A DNA stretch of 64,000 nucleotides from Rhopalosiphum padi (taxonomy: Eukaryota; Arthropoda; Insecta; Hemiptera; Aphididae): contig NC_083597.1 of assembly GCF_020882245.1 (NCBI RefSeq), forward strand, positions 32,156,652-32,220,651. The letters run 5' to 3'. This document shows positions 53,434 to 64,000 of the stretch, piece by piece. Position 1 is the first letter of the stretch; each line of letters opens with the position of its first letter. The notes beneath the pieces are model-generated. The model was not told where the DNA came from. It saw only the letters and a program-made list of their open reading frames with translations, and ran no database searches. A program made the position numbers and the translations under genes.

Positions 53434-53783
53434 CTTGCGTTTCAAATTTATTAAAGAGTAGGTCATTTGCATACAAATATTAAATTATCATGTACAACAA
53501 TTTATAGACAATTAATTATAATTATATGTAATATGATTTAATATTTAAGTCTTACATTTTAAAAATGGATAAAATTTTTTTTAAATAAATTATACTAAAA
53601 AAAAATAAAAAATAAATTAATCTATTCATTAATTCAAATATATAACCTAATTTTTAAATGATTATATTCACTTAGAAACTATTAATAATAAACATTTTAA
53701 AAATATATATATTATAAATTAAAGAGAGTAGACACAAATTGACAACAGTTTCAAAACCAAATAAACTTGAAAATCTTTTCTTG

Positions 53784-56700
53784 TTATTGATTTAATTTTA
53801 ATAAGACTTTCCCAAAATTCATTCTTTTTGCCAATATTGTCTGAGCTTCAATAACCTAAAGAAATGTAATAATACAACTGTAGAAAAATGTTTGAAATTA
53901 TAAGCATAAACATAAATCACAAAACTATCAAACAATCATGTATGATTGTAAAATTAAATTAAAATTTTTAGTTTTAATTCATAATAACAATAGTTATATA
54001 GTATACTTGATAAGTATTGTAAGTACTAAGTACTAAGTAGGGTGAGAATGTTTTTAAAATAAAAATATCTGCTGATTTTTAAGTTTTAATAATATAATTA
54101 CTTTTTTACTTGGTAAAGTTTTTAAAAATATTCTTTGGAATTTGAGATTTAAGAAAAACGACCTACAATATTCCCACATTGATAGTAAAACGCAACGGTT
54201 AGTATCATGAGTGTATCATCGTGTAAATAGACCGATAATATTTAATAACTATTAAACTATGCAAACATTACACTATTATACAATCATGCAAATTATGCAT
54301 GCATAATTGTATGAGGGGAGTTATTATGAAAGTTGTTGTCGATTTATTCTAAATTTAGAAACACTGATCTATAATATATATTTTTTTTTTGTTAAAAATC
54401 AAAAAAATGCACTTACAACTACAATTATCTAAAAGTAGAATAACTACTAACAGCTTTTACATCATACTAATTACCAAACTGGCATACTATTTTATTCGCA
54501 ATATGCATTATTAAATAAAAAAATGTGTGGTCAAAAGCATTCTATTCTTAGTTATAATTTTAAAAGTTTGATATATAATGAACATGTTTGTATGCATTTT
54601 TCTTACTCACATTATTAAATGGTAAGATCTCATGAATTATTGGTTTTATTAATTGATTCATTAACATTTTGAATAATTCTTCCATGATATAATGAATTTT
54701 GTTTGGGTTAGAATCAAACAGCAAACCCAAATGAAGACCACTAACAGTGATATTTTGTTCTATCATTGTTTGAGGGATCAAGTTTTTTGTTTGCCACTTC
54801 ATAGCTAATGACCTTACAATTTGTAATGTTTCTCCATTAATATAACAACTACCACCTAAAATAAAAAATTTATTTATGAAATATAAATAATAAAAATAAA
54901 TTATTAGTTTTTAAATTTGCCAAACATACTTATTAGGTAGTCTATAGTTCTATTATTTATACATTCAATAAGTAAATTAATAAATATTAGTGATCAGATC
55001 AGTTTCCTATTCTGATTAAAATTTCCTATTGCCAAGTAAACTAACTGCACAGAGTATATATTATATTGCAGACTACGGCTATTTAGGTTGTTACTTGTGT
55101 CACTTTATTTGGTATAAAGTTTATATTATTTTAATTATAGTAACCTACCAATGATAACTAAACGACCACAAGGCTTAAGTAATTTTTGACTAATCTCAAT
55201 ATTTGGTCCACCAATACTATCTATAATTAAGTCATAACCCAGTGGTGATACATTTTTAGCCAGTGTCTCATAGTTTTCATGGTGTAACACATGAGAAACT
55301 CCATTTTCTTTTAGTTGTTCGTGTTTAGATGCTGAAGCAGTTCCAACAACAACTACATCTTTCACAGTTTTTGCTAATTGAGTTGCAGCACACCCAACAC
55401 CTCCTATAAAATAAAAATCACATTTAAAATTCATAATGATAAAATGAAAGTAAGTACTATTCTTTCTATATAATATTATATATACATATAGAAATGCCTT
55501 TTTTTTAAATCCTTAATACCCGCAATTGAATGTATAAGAACAGTATCTCCGGGTTGTATATTGCCCATGGTAAAAATACTCAAGTATGCAGTCAAATAAT
55601 TGGCTGGTAGAGCAACAGCATCTTGACCACTAACACCCTCCGGAACTAAAAAACAATTATTTGCTGAGACTATAACCTTTTCTCCAAACAGTCCTCCTGT
55701 CCAAACATAACATACTACTCGGTCTCCATACTGTATAAAAAGTCAATAAGAAATGAATCTCATTAAAATAAAGTTTAAAGTTGTAGCCAAGGTTGCAGGA
55801 TATTATTAATGTAAGTTTGTTTTGAATTTATTGGTATAAGACAACATATTTAAACAACAATAACTATCATTATTTTATTTTATTTTTTTAACGGTTAAAT
55901 ATCTTTACAATCTGTATTAATAAATACAATTAGAAAAAAGACTGACATTTACAGTTACCTACTACACAGGATGACATGATCGAAGGGGAATACCTATAAC
56001 ACTACTTCAAATCAATAATTATGGTAAAAAATTAACAAATAGCAATGAATAACTTTATAAATTTTATTACTTGAAAATTGTTCACTTCATTTCCAATAGC
56101 TTCTATTGTGCCATAACATTCTGCTCCAAGCACACGTGGAGTTTTTAGCTGGCGTAGAAAACCTTGTCTAGTATATATATCACTAAAGTTGACACCGCAT
56201 AATTGAACTTTTACACACACACTTGTTGATCCTAAAAATTCAAGTGGCCAACATCTTGTCTAAAATAAATTAGATTTAAAATATATAATATATAAATAAT
56301 ATATTATCAAATAAATTTCATAATTTATTTAACATTATCTTAGATAGATGTATGAATTTTAAACTTCAACTTGAATAATAACCAAAATAGTATTATATTC
56401 AGGGGCGCCATTTGGAGTACCGCAGGGTATACATTGGTGGCCCTATTTTTTCTTATAACATATTGGCCTGCCTTAATTTTATACTGTGCCGGTACAGCTA
56501 AAATATAATAAATAAACTATTATAATAATTTTTGAAATATATATTTTATAAATTATTAAAAATTTGTAAAAATCAATCTTACATTATTCATTTTGCTAAT
56601 TATTTATAAACTCTTAATTTCAAACTTCAAATAATTTAATGATACAAATAACTGCATACTAATATCTTACATTGATTTTTTTTATAATATATTGCTTACA

Positions 56701-57286
56701 GCTTTATTTGTATAATCAAAAATTTTATTTGAATGATAATACTATAATAGTCATAATTATTCATTATAAATTGAGGTGCTTAAGTTAAATGTATGAATTA
56801 TATTTAGTGTGTAGGCTGGTTCTAAAACTTTTACAAATAGTCTAAAATGTATACATAATGTCGCGCGCCCTATCTTTAAGACAGTAATAAATTTCAAAAT
56901 TTTTATTATGTTCTGATATGGTGGACAAATTTGGCCTGCTTAATAATTTAGCAGCCCTATTTTAAAACTGAATTGGCGCCCCTGATTATATTTGACTCTA
57001 AGGGTAGAAATATGTACTAAATTAATTATATTAGATGATTAATTTAATTTACTAAGTACCTACCAACCAATTATTAAATAATTTTCATATAGAAGTATAT
57101 AGGTAATAGCTAAAGTAGGCAAGTACCTACCAACTAGTATTTAAGTAAACGTATTAGATACCTACTAATAACTTAGGCACCTATACTATAGTATTCATAA
57201 ATTATACTTACTTTTATTTTATCGTACCCGCCATAACCTTCCAACACAATACATTTAACCTGTTCAGTCTGTTTGACATTATTCAT
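53784..57286 (-). CDS. VAT-1-like quinone oxidoreductase (MDR family), complete, six exons
   Basis: Minus-strand exons are 57286-57212, 56259-56071, 55730-55520, 55403-55149, 54855-54611 and 53855-53784. All junctions are GT/AG and in phase, giving 348 residues and a TAA stop. The N-terminal GroES-like catalytic domain shows VLEGYGGYDKIK (15-25), CGVNFSDIYTRQGF (46-59) and PRVLGAECYGTIE (66-78). The hinge is GDRVVCYVWTGGL (about 90-102). The Rossmann domain begins AGGVGCAATQLAK (158-170), a GxGxxA-type NADPH loop, followed by GTASASKHEQLKENGVSHVL. The tail MNFGKVLL matches the end of VAT1. These agree with vertebrate VAT1/VAT1L as remembered; the vertebrate proteins are longer at both ends. 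Expected role: cytosolic or mitochondrial-surface NADPH-dependent reductase-like protein. Substrate is unknown. Intron 1 carries a hAT MITE. Confidence 0.9.
56400..56984. mobile_element. 585-bp hAT-type MITE in intron 1 of the VAT-1-like gene
   Basis: Terminal caggggcgccatttgg and aattggcgcccctg are inverted copies. The identical octamer attatatt flanks it at 56392-56399 and 56985-56992. The interior is AT-rich and non-coding. The perfect duplication points to a fairly recent insertion. It sits 141 bp from the splice acceptor of exon 2. Confidence 0.88.
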
Positions 57287-58148
57287 TTTTTAATGTTTTT
57301 ACGATATTTAATTTTTAATACTTTATACAAATTACAACGGCCAGTGTCAGCTGGTAGGCAGTAGCAACTATATTCCTATAATATTATCAGATTATCTTAT
57401 ATTTTTATCCAAAAAGATAAAAATCATACGCATGGTTTATCTGTAGTTCTATGAACATATTCGTCATTCGATGATTCGAACAATATTGATTATGATTTTT
57501 TGTGTTGATACTTGATAGTTTATTATTCAAATTTCAAACCAAACCAAAGACCGTGGTTTATATTATAGCCTATTACTATTATGAATATTATAATGAGGCA
57601 AAAAACATGGCTGTAAATAGATGCATTATGCATAGAGCCCTGACAAGACGTAACTGTTGAATAATCAAACAGGTTAGGATACGTTAATAAGTATAAGGTA
57701 CTTATACTACCTTACATTTATATACCGCTATTTATATATTTTATTATGAATTACGATTTTGTAATTCAGTGTGTATACATTATCTGAATATATTTAAGGT
57801 CTAATAAAATTTGAATTTTCTTATAAATTGTAATAAAAGAAACGTATTTTATGTTTACAAATAAACATACATCTACGATCTTCTCTAGTAGTCTAGTTCT
57901 CTGTCTACATCGTGAATCTACTTAACCCCTACAGTTATTTAATACTTTTCTCCTATAAAGGTGTTTTATATACCTACCTATTTATTTGAGTTACCTATTT
58001 GTTTAGTTATTTCTACTTTGAGCTCAAATGTCCCATAAAACTTCAAAATAAGCATGTATTAATTATACACTAAACAATTCACTTAATATAGGTACAGGGT
58101 GATTTTTCTTCTATACCATAGAGTAATAATATACACTACATCACTACT

Positions 58149-58321
58149 CAGTGGCGTGCTCAGCTTTTTTGAAAGGGAGGGGGAAGGGGATATTCATTTT
58201 TGACTTGTCACGGACCCTAAATTTTTTTTTCGTGTAGATAATGTCTAATACATCATTACAAAAAAATCCAAAGGGGAAGGATATGACACCCTGACCCCCC
58301 CCCCCCGTGAGCACGTCACTA
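58149..58321. mobile_element. 173-bp MITE with CAGTGGCG-type ends
   Basis: The left end cagtggcgtgctcag is matched in inverted orientation by gtgagcacgtcacta. Flanking octamers tcactact (58141-58148) and tcactacc (58322-58329) agree at 7 of 8. The end word is shared with the element at 53187, so the two may be one family. The interior includes a purine-rich tract and a long poly-C run. Confidence 0.68.
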
Positions 58322-59554
58322 TCACTACCTAGTACCTACTACCTAGGTACTCATTATTTTCAAAAAAATTAACATTTTTTTAATATAATTTTCAGTCAAA
58401 ATAAAACAACATTTTTACTTTTATGAATGACAAAATACATTTTTAAATTCATATTCTGAAGCACAATATTTTTTGTGGAATACTTCGATACATAAAAATC
58501 TAACTTTAGACGAGTAGTTTAAAAGTATTTTAAAGTACCTATAGTTAATCGGAGTGGAGTGGTATGGAGATCCTGGGATAGGTTATGTTAGGAAATGTTG
58601 GGCTACTACTCCGCTCCTATAAACTTAAAATACCTAAGTACTTACTACTCATCTGAATTTTGGCTCATGATAAAAGAATCTCTATTCACTAATCCCGGGT
58701 AAAAGAAAAATTAAGGACTGATTAAATAGTTATCTTGCGCCGATTTTTTTTCATATTCTATCGCTGAATAAATATGTAAGTACCTAGTGTCCTAGTTGCT
58801 AGTACTTACCTACTACCTAAGTTAACAATTAATTAAAATACTGACGAGATAAAATAGTGTATTCTTATAGTTTTTAATGTTAAATATATACATGGAGAAT
58901 ATCGAAATAATGATTGCTGTTCATGTGTTTGGAGGTATTGGTTCGATAAATTGGAAATTGGATACACATTTTTATTCACCTCACAATTAAATGTATTAGC
59001 CCAGATACATTTGCATAACTAAAACAGCTTGTTTGGAAGGCTAAATTCCTTTAATATTTCGTACCCAAAGGTTAAAAGGTAAAAACACTATTTAAAATAA
59101 TATATTAATACTATATAGTTATAATAATTATAATTTAATTTAATATAATATAGTATATATCAAAATACTAATTAATTATTTAAATATACAACAAAATTAT
59201 TTCAGAATCTATACAAGATGTATATTTAATTATTATTTACAATAAATATGGAGCAGGTGACTGTCTTCAATTCCATATTGTATATTACGAACAATACATT
59301 TTGTTTTCAAATGATTTTCAATTATTAGTACATTACATTTACATCAAATTAAATTTTTTTTATTTTATATTATGTCTCAGTAAATATATACATATTATTA
59401 TGACTACTACTTTTGAGATTTTTAAAATATGTAAATTTGAACACATAATGAATTGCACATAATTGCAAATAATCATATACAAATTAAAATTATATTTACG
59501 TAAGTACTAAAGTAGTATCATAATTAATAGGTATTTTACAAGATTCAAAAACAT

Positions 59555-60178
59555 ATATGCTAATAGTTCAAAGACATTTATTAGTGTTGTATTTGTTTTG
59601 ATCTTCACAAATTACTTTCAAATTAGCACATCTATTCTGAAAAAAAGAACAAAATAATTAAATTTATAATTAAATAGTTAATAAATAACATTAAACTAAG
59701 CATTCAAAATAATGTTGTATACATTTTTAGATAATGCAGTATTGCACTGAGCTTATACAAAAAGTCCATGAAAAAATATTTCAAGCAAAATGTATTAGGA
59801 ACTTAGTATATTAATTTAGTACCTATGTAAGTTTATAATTAGTTTTATGTTCCATGTTAGGTTACATGAAAAAATTAATTAATAGACAATAACATCCCAC
59901 TTCTTTAAGGGACTATTAACTCAAATACTCAATATGACTCATTAAATGTTGAGTGATTATTCATGCAACCCAGCATCATTATAATGTTATATAAAGGAAT
60001 ATTTAAAATGAAAAATATACAGAACTTTTTGGAATTAAAGTATTTTATTATTAACCTGGTATAGATTGTATACAAAGTACTGATAAATATAAGACAAACA
60101 ACAATTGTAAGAGCTAGAATAACATATTTAAGTACATGGTAAAGATTGTAATTTAGCAAATTTTGTTCAATATGTATT
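59555..60178 (-). other. Orphan terminal-exon-like segments, possible non-coding transcript
   Basis: On the minus strand a segment ending at 60056 (tataccag|gttaat donor) would splice to 59636, after a very strong acceptor (ttgttcttttttcag). The second segment contains AATAAA at 59582-59577. The first segment encodes a clear hydrophobic stretch (YVILALTIVVCLIFIS) but has no ATG in frame, with a TGA just upstream. After splicing the frame ends after RIDVLI. It may be a non-coding RNA, a 3' alternative of PSMD10, or chance. Confidence 0.25.
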
Positions 60179-60766
60179 AATCAAGTTCCAAATAGATATG
60201 TTTGTATACAATATGTCCCAAAAATCCCGTATACTCAAAGAACCTTTGTGGAAAAACAATGAATTTAATTCAACTAAAAGAAATAAAAAATTAACCAAGT
60301 TAATTATACTTAGATCTTAACATTCTCAATTTAAAGGTAGATATTTTTAATAATTTTCATGAAAAATTTGGAATTATAATAGAGTTTAATTTCATTGTAT
60401 TTTTATTTAGTTAATGAAATTATTAATTTCAAAAATATCAAAAACTTAACCAGCTAGAATCAATTATATTACTAAATTATTAGCTAACTTTTTATAATTG
60501 GCTTTAAAATGTGGCTATTTTGAATGTTTCAAAAAAAAATATATTTTTGTTTGATATTGTATAATAGATTAAATTGTAATTTTTTCTATATATTTCTCTA
60601 GATGAGACCTCATTAAAAAATATTGATTTGCTTCCAAGACCCTTCATTGGGACAATCTATTATTTCAGTTAGTTTGTAAACAAAGTGATTAAAATATAAT
60701 TTACTTAAGTTATTTTTCTTGGACTTTCTTATCATTTACTAAAGCAGAATTTTAAAATACTCATCC

Positions 60767-60772
60767 TTTATT
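60767..60772 (-). terminator. Polyadenylation signal of PSMD10
   Basis: A canonical AATAAA on the minus strand lies 63 bp after the stop codon. It is the first such signal downstream. Confidence 0.6.
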
Positions 60773-60834
60773 CTGTATACTTTTTATATTATTACGACAT
60801 ATTATATGATCCTCACCCAAGACAATATAATATT

Positions 60835-61888
60835 TTAGATTTTTCTCAAAATGCCTTGAACATCAGATGGTGCTAAATCAAAAGGTGTTAATTTTTCTTT
60901 ATTTAGGAGAGTACTATCAGCTCCACTTTTAATCAATAATCCAGCTTCTTGTATACGTCCCTCTTCACAAGCTAAATGGCTAAAAAATAAGTTAAATATT
61001 AAATAAAATCAAAACTTTGTATTATTGACCATAGAAATTGAGAAATTGTTATTTTTTACAGTGGTGTGTTTCCATAGCTGTCTTTAGCATCTACATGTAC
61101 ATCACAATCCAATAAAATTTTTAACACTGCCGTGTTTCCTTTTGATGCACATCTATGTAATGGTGTTGCTCCTCTATTATCAGCTATATTAACATCAGCA
61201 CCTTTTGATACTAAGTATCTGACAATCTGTAATTGTATATTGTTTATTTGTTTACGTATCATGATATATATATATATATTAATAATTTATTTTGAATTTT
61301 GAATTTTGACTTACTTCAGTCCATCCTTTTGAAGCTGCATATTGAAGTGCAGAATGACCTTCTTGATTTTTCGCGTTAATATCTACTCCATATTCTATAA
61401 GAGTTTTCACTATATCAATACGGCCACCTGATGCTGCCAATATAAGAGGAGTTGTTTGCATCTGAATCAAATAACAATAATTTTAAATTTACCTTTACAA
61501 ATTATATAATTTATATATTTACATCATCTCGAGAATCTTCTGGTTGACCATTTTCGAGAAGATATCGTACAAGTCTATCATGGCCTCCAAGTGCAGCCCA
61601 ATGAAGGAGCAAACGATTATTCTAAACATGTATAAGAATAAAAAATTGGTTTCATTTAGGTTGTATCTATAGCTATTAAACAAATTATAACCTTATTATA
61701 GGTAACATTCAAATGATAAATATATTTTATAATAGTTTGAAAACTAAAATTATAATCATCATAATATTACTTACAACATCGACTTCTTTTAACAGCCTCA
61801 AATGCTCTTCAACTGCTTTCATAACTTGATCAACATTACCTTTATGAGCATCTTCAAAAGTTTTTTCCTTTACCTTTTCAAAATCCAT
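60835..61888 (-). CDS. PSMD10: 26S proteasome non-ATPase regulatory subunit 10 (gankyrin), complete, five exons
   Basis: Minus-strand exons are 61888-61775, 61621-61523, 61461-61315, 61226-61060 and 60979-60835, all GT/AG and in phase. The product is 223 residues; the human protein is 226. It consists almost wholly of ankyrin repeats, with typical helix-turn cores: LHWAALGGHDRLVRYLLENG (about 43-62), TPLILAASGGRIDIVKTLIE, SALQYAASKGW, TPLHRCASKGNTAVLKILLD and TPLHLACEEGRIQEAGLLIK. Known role of the family: chaperone for assembly of the 19S base, binding the C-terminal domain of ATPase subunit Rpt3; in mammals it also binds Rb and MDM2. The start MDFEKVKEKTFEDAHKGN was chosen because an upstream in-frame extension has no ATG and contains a possible 5'UTR acceptor. 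It is divergent from the neighbouring phosphatidylserine synthase. Confidence 0.93.
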
Positions 61889-62536
61889 TTTATAATAATC
61901 TGCTAAAATATTAAATAATAGTGAATTCAAATAACTTCTCCTCTACAACTCAAGTTCAGTTGTTCCTCGCGTTGTAGCGTTCGTACTGAACGTCTCTATA
62001 ATAGTATACTATATAGTATAGTCTCTACAATCTACCGTACTATACAAGATACAATTGAATTTTATATGTTATCTAATATCTATGAACTGAATACTAAAAT
62101 TACTATTACGCATAGACTTCTTCTAATAGAATATTATATTAGAAATTATAATATATTATAAGTGTATGCTACTATGCTATTACAACTTGACGAGTATTTT
62201 GTATTTATTTTACTCTGCATAACAATTGAAATAATATTGGAAGTATTGTCTAATGGTATAAAATAGATTGTGGAACAGCCATTTTTTGGAACAAAGGGAC
62301 CAAAAGGTAGTAATCCGTATGCCGTTCATACGTACCGCGTACGGTTTATTATCGTTCAAACCTTATCAATTATTAATCATTGACTAGCCGTGAGCCGAGG
62401 GCGAACGGCGATCACTCCACTGGCTCTTCTGCTGTTCATTAATCATTTAAACACGTGATGTGCTCAAAATGATTTATTAGTTATTTTTCAAATTTAAAAT
62501 CCCAAGATATGAGTGACCGAAAACAGTAAGTGCGAT
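61889..62536. promoter_or_regulatory. Divergent promoter of PSMD10 and phosphatidylserine synthase
   Basis: The two genes point away from each other. On the minus strand an initiator TTCAGTACGA (TCAGT at 61989-61985) lies about 100 bp upstream of the PSMD10 start codon, with tatatagtatac about 30 bp before it. On the plus strand the same ten bases, TTCAGTACGA, begin at 62536. Between them is a CpG-bearing segment (ccgtgagccgagggcgaacggcg at about 62388-62410). Start sites are inferred. Confidence 0.55.
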
Positions 62537-62580
62537 TCAGTACGAGTGAGGAGTGGTAAAATTATTCATTTATATCCCTG
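62537..62580 (+). other. Non-coding 5'UTR exon of phosphatidylserine synthase
   Basis: It runs from the inferred TCAGT initiator to a strong donor, ccctg|gtaagt. The matching acceptor tttgttgccag precedes 62784, seventeen bases upstream of the start codon. The 200-bp intron is AT-rich. Confidence 0.55.
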
Positions 62581-62800
62581 GTAAGTACATTGGTTTTTAA
62601 ATTTTACATTTTCTACGATTTTAAATGTGTCTATAGCTTGATAATAATAATAATAAAAAAAAACCCGCTTAAATTAAATAAAATATATGATATATGTGTC
62701 CATTCAATGGAAGTTTTTTAAGTTAATTAAATACAAACCTGACACTGTCCCCAAGTTTATTATTTGTTCTCATTTGTTGCCAGAAACTACCGGTCGCGCC

Positions 62801-64000
62801 ATGGTAGTCCAGAAGAAAGAAAGCGTGTTCAACACACTCAACGAATGCGAAGTGGAAGATATCACTTTAGAGTTTTTCTACAAACCTCATACCATAACTC
62901 TATTGATATTGTCAATCGTTGGTGTAATTTTTATGTCCTTCATTCGAGATGATAAATTGATTGATAGCAATATATGTGCTGGAATCTGGTGCGTTATATT
63001 TTTTCTGCTACTTGTATCTCTATTGGCATTCCCAAATGGTCCTTTTGTGAGACCTCACCCAGCTGTCTGGCGGATGGTATTCGGACTCAGTGTTCTATAT
63101 TCGCTAACATTGCTGTTTTTATTATTTCAAAAATATGAAACGATCAAAGGAATGATATTATGGCTTGATCCTAATCTAAAAGATTTCCGAATTGATATGG
63201 ATAAAGAATATGGTGTTAACTGTTCAGATATTACTGTGGAAAAGTTTTGGGCACATTTGGATGTATTTGCGGCTGGTCACTTTTTTGGTTGGGTATCAAA
63301 AGCAGTACTAGTGAGACATTATGGAATATTGTGGTCAATGAGCATGATGTGGGAATTCACTGAAGTGATGTTTTCTCATTTATTACCAAATTTTAAGGAA
63401 TGTTGGTGGGATGCTTGGATTTTAGATGTCCTACTTTGCAATGGATTTGGTATATGGGTTGGGATGAGAATTTGCAAAATGTTAGAAATGAGAGACTATA
63501 ATTGGCCTGGTATTAAAGAAATTGATACAACTAAAGGTAAAATCAAGCGAGCTGCACTACAATTTACACCAGCTAGTTGGACACAAGTTCGGTGGCTAGA
63601 TCCAAATTCATCATACATGCGCTTTTTTTCTGTGTGCCAAATGGTAATTATGTGGCAAGTATCCGAACTAAATACATTCTTCTTGAAGCACATATTTGAA
63701 ATGCCACCATCACATCCACTAGTTGTTGGCAGACTTTTCTTTCTGAGTATCGTTGTTGCACCATCTACTAGACAATATTACACATATGTGACAGATCGTA
63801 ATTGTAAAAGACTTGGGACACAGTGTTGGGTCTATGCAGTCATAATGGTCACAGAGTCACTGTTGTGTATAAAGAATGGAAAAGAACTATTTCAGCAGAC
63901 TGAAATTTTTAACATATCAGTATGGTTGATTATCATGCTATTTTTCTCCGTTGTCAGTGTTTTGGGCTTTTGGCAGGCTGATTGGTTAACGGGAAAAAAA
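62801..64000 (+). CDS. Phosphatidylserine synthase (PTDSS1/2-like), runs off the right edge
   Basis: One uninterrupted frame of 400 codons from ATG at 62801 to the window edge, with no intron visible. The enzyme exchanges the head group of phosphatidylcholine or phosphatidylethanolamine for L-serine in the ER and mitochondria-associated membranes (known for the family). Family signatures include PHPAVWRMVFGLSVLY (86-100), WLDPNLKD (121-128), HLLPNFKECWWDAWILD (203-219), LLCNGFGIWVGM (221-232), GKIKRAALQFTPASW (246-260), SELNTFFLKHIF (288-299), PSTRQYYTY (321-329) and CKRLGTQCW (335-343). Hydrophobic segments lie at about 33-47, 62-77, 93-109 and 383-398, with further ones between, as in this polytopic family. 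The human proteins are about 470-490 residues, so roughly 70-90 residues are missing. The start follows the acceptor at 62783 and is the first ATG of the exon. Confidence 0.95.
   Translation, partial: MVVQKKESVFNTLNECEVEDITLEFFYKPHTITLLILSIVGVIFMSFIRDDKLIDSNICAGIWCVIFFLLLVSLLAFPNGPFVRPHPAVWRMVFGLSVLYSLTLLFLLFQKYETIKGMILWLDPNLKDFRIDMDKEYGVNCSDITVEKFWAHLDVFAAGHFFGWVSKAVLVRHYGILWSMSMMWEFTEVMFSHLLPNFKECWWDAWILDVLLCNGFGIWVGMRICKMLEMRDYNWPGIKEIDTTKGKIKRAALQFTPASWTQVRWLDPNSSYMRFFSVCQMVIMWQVSELNTFFLKHIFEMPPSHPLVVGRLFFLSIVVAPSTRQYYTYVTDRNCKRLGTQCWVYAVIMVTESLLCIKNGKELFQQTEIFNISVWLIIMLFFSVVSVLGFWQADWLTGKK

Larger units (their letters stand above)
40860..53783. other. Gene-poor intergenic stretch rich in small transposons
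   Basis: About 13 kb in which no protein-coding gene could be assembled. It contains the elements listed separately at 42232, 45527, 46740, 47496, 49745, 49994, 50650, 52951 and 53187. It also contains a CpG-rich patch with a donor-like end at 42040-42176 and a palindrome-bearing patch at about 44280-44450. Poly-C occurs at 52559-52569. Short open frames here overlap these repeats. Confidence 0.5.
57287..60766. other. Intergenic stretch between the VAT-1-like gene and PSMD10
   Basis: The first few hundred bases should contain the 5'UTR and promoter of the VAT-1-like gene, but no initiator was fixed. The remainder holds a MITE (58149-58321), poly-C (58296-58306), dense TAGGTAC/GTACCTA words around 57050-57180 and 58325-58355, and a pair of orphan exon-like segments on the minus strand (59555-60178). 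No protein-coding gene was assembled. Confidence 0.5.

Noticed and set aside
60616..60737. 40-codon minus-strand frame beginning MIRKSKKNN just past the PSMD10 polyadenylation signal
   Set aside because: Short, with no donor before its stop and no similarity recognised; likely chance.
1..64000. tRNA, rRNA, CRISPR array or viral genes
   Set aside because: Looked for T-arm GGTTCRA words, conserved rRNA blocks, regularly spaced repeats and polymerase or capsid motifs; none were supported.

Overview
The window looks like an AT-rich nuclear segment from an aphid (Hemiptera). It has short exons bounded by GT/AG introns, TCAGT-type arthropod initiators, very frequent TAGGTAC/GTACCTA words, and many small non-autonomous DNA transposons. 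The taxon is inferred from these features and from the proteins; no species is claimed.

Five protein-coding genes can be assembled exon by exon with intact reading frames. From left to right: (1) the N-terminal 502 residues of an ARFGEF3/BIG3-like protein on the minus strand (538-4589, nine exons; the rest lies off the left edge); (2) a cysteine-rich gene resembling insect protein Pinocchio on the plus strand (main exons 39505-40542), with a CpG-rich promoter and non-coding first exon near 31.3-32.1 kb and a candidate alternative coding first exon at 11408-11560; (3) a complete VAT-1-like quinone oxidoreductase of the MDR family on the minus strand (53784-57286, six exons, 348 aa); (4) a complete gankyrin/PSMD10 orthologue with ankyrin repeats on the minus strand (60835-61888, five exons, 223 aa); (5) a phosphatidylserine synthase on the plus strand (62801 to the right edge, 400 codons visible, with a separate 5'UTR exon). 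PSMD10 and the synthase are divergent and share a promoter interval whose two initiators have the same TTCAGTACGA core. The genes are unrelated housekeeping or neuronal genes and do not form a pathway.

The rest (about 4.7-11.4, 11.6-31.3, 32.1-39.5 and 40.9-53.7 kb) is intergenic or intronic DNA with no convincing genes. It carries decayed dispersed repeats, microsatellites, and at least ten short terminal-inverted-repeat elements. Several have clean 8- or 9-bp target-site duplications (52951-53146, 56400-56984, 22999-23213) and several belong to multi-copy families within the window.

No CRISPR, operon, rRNA or tRNA was seen, and no previously undescribed biochemical system stands out. The observations most worth following are the two-promoter architecture of the Pinocchio-like gene, a 675-bp element with arrays of a GTCCGCAATTCG-type word in opposite orientations, a near-identical 71-bp inverted repeat, and the structured MITE families.
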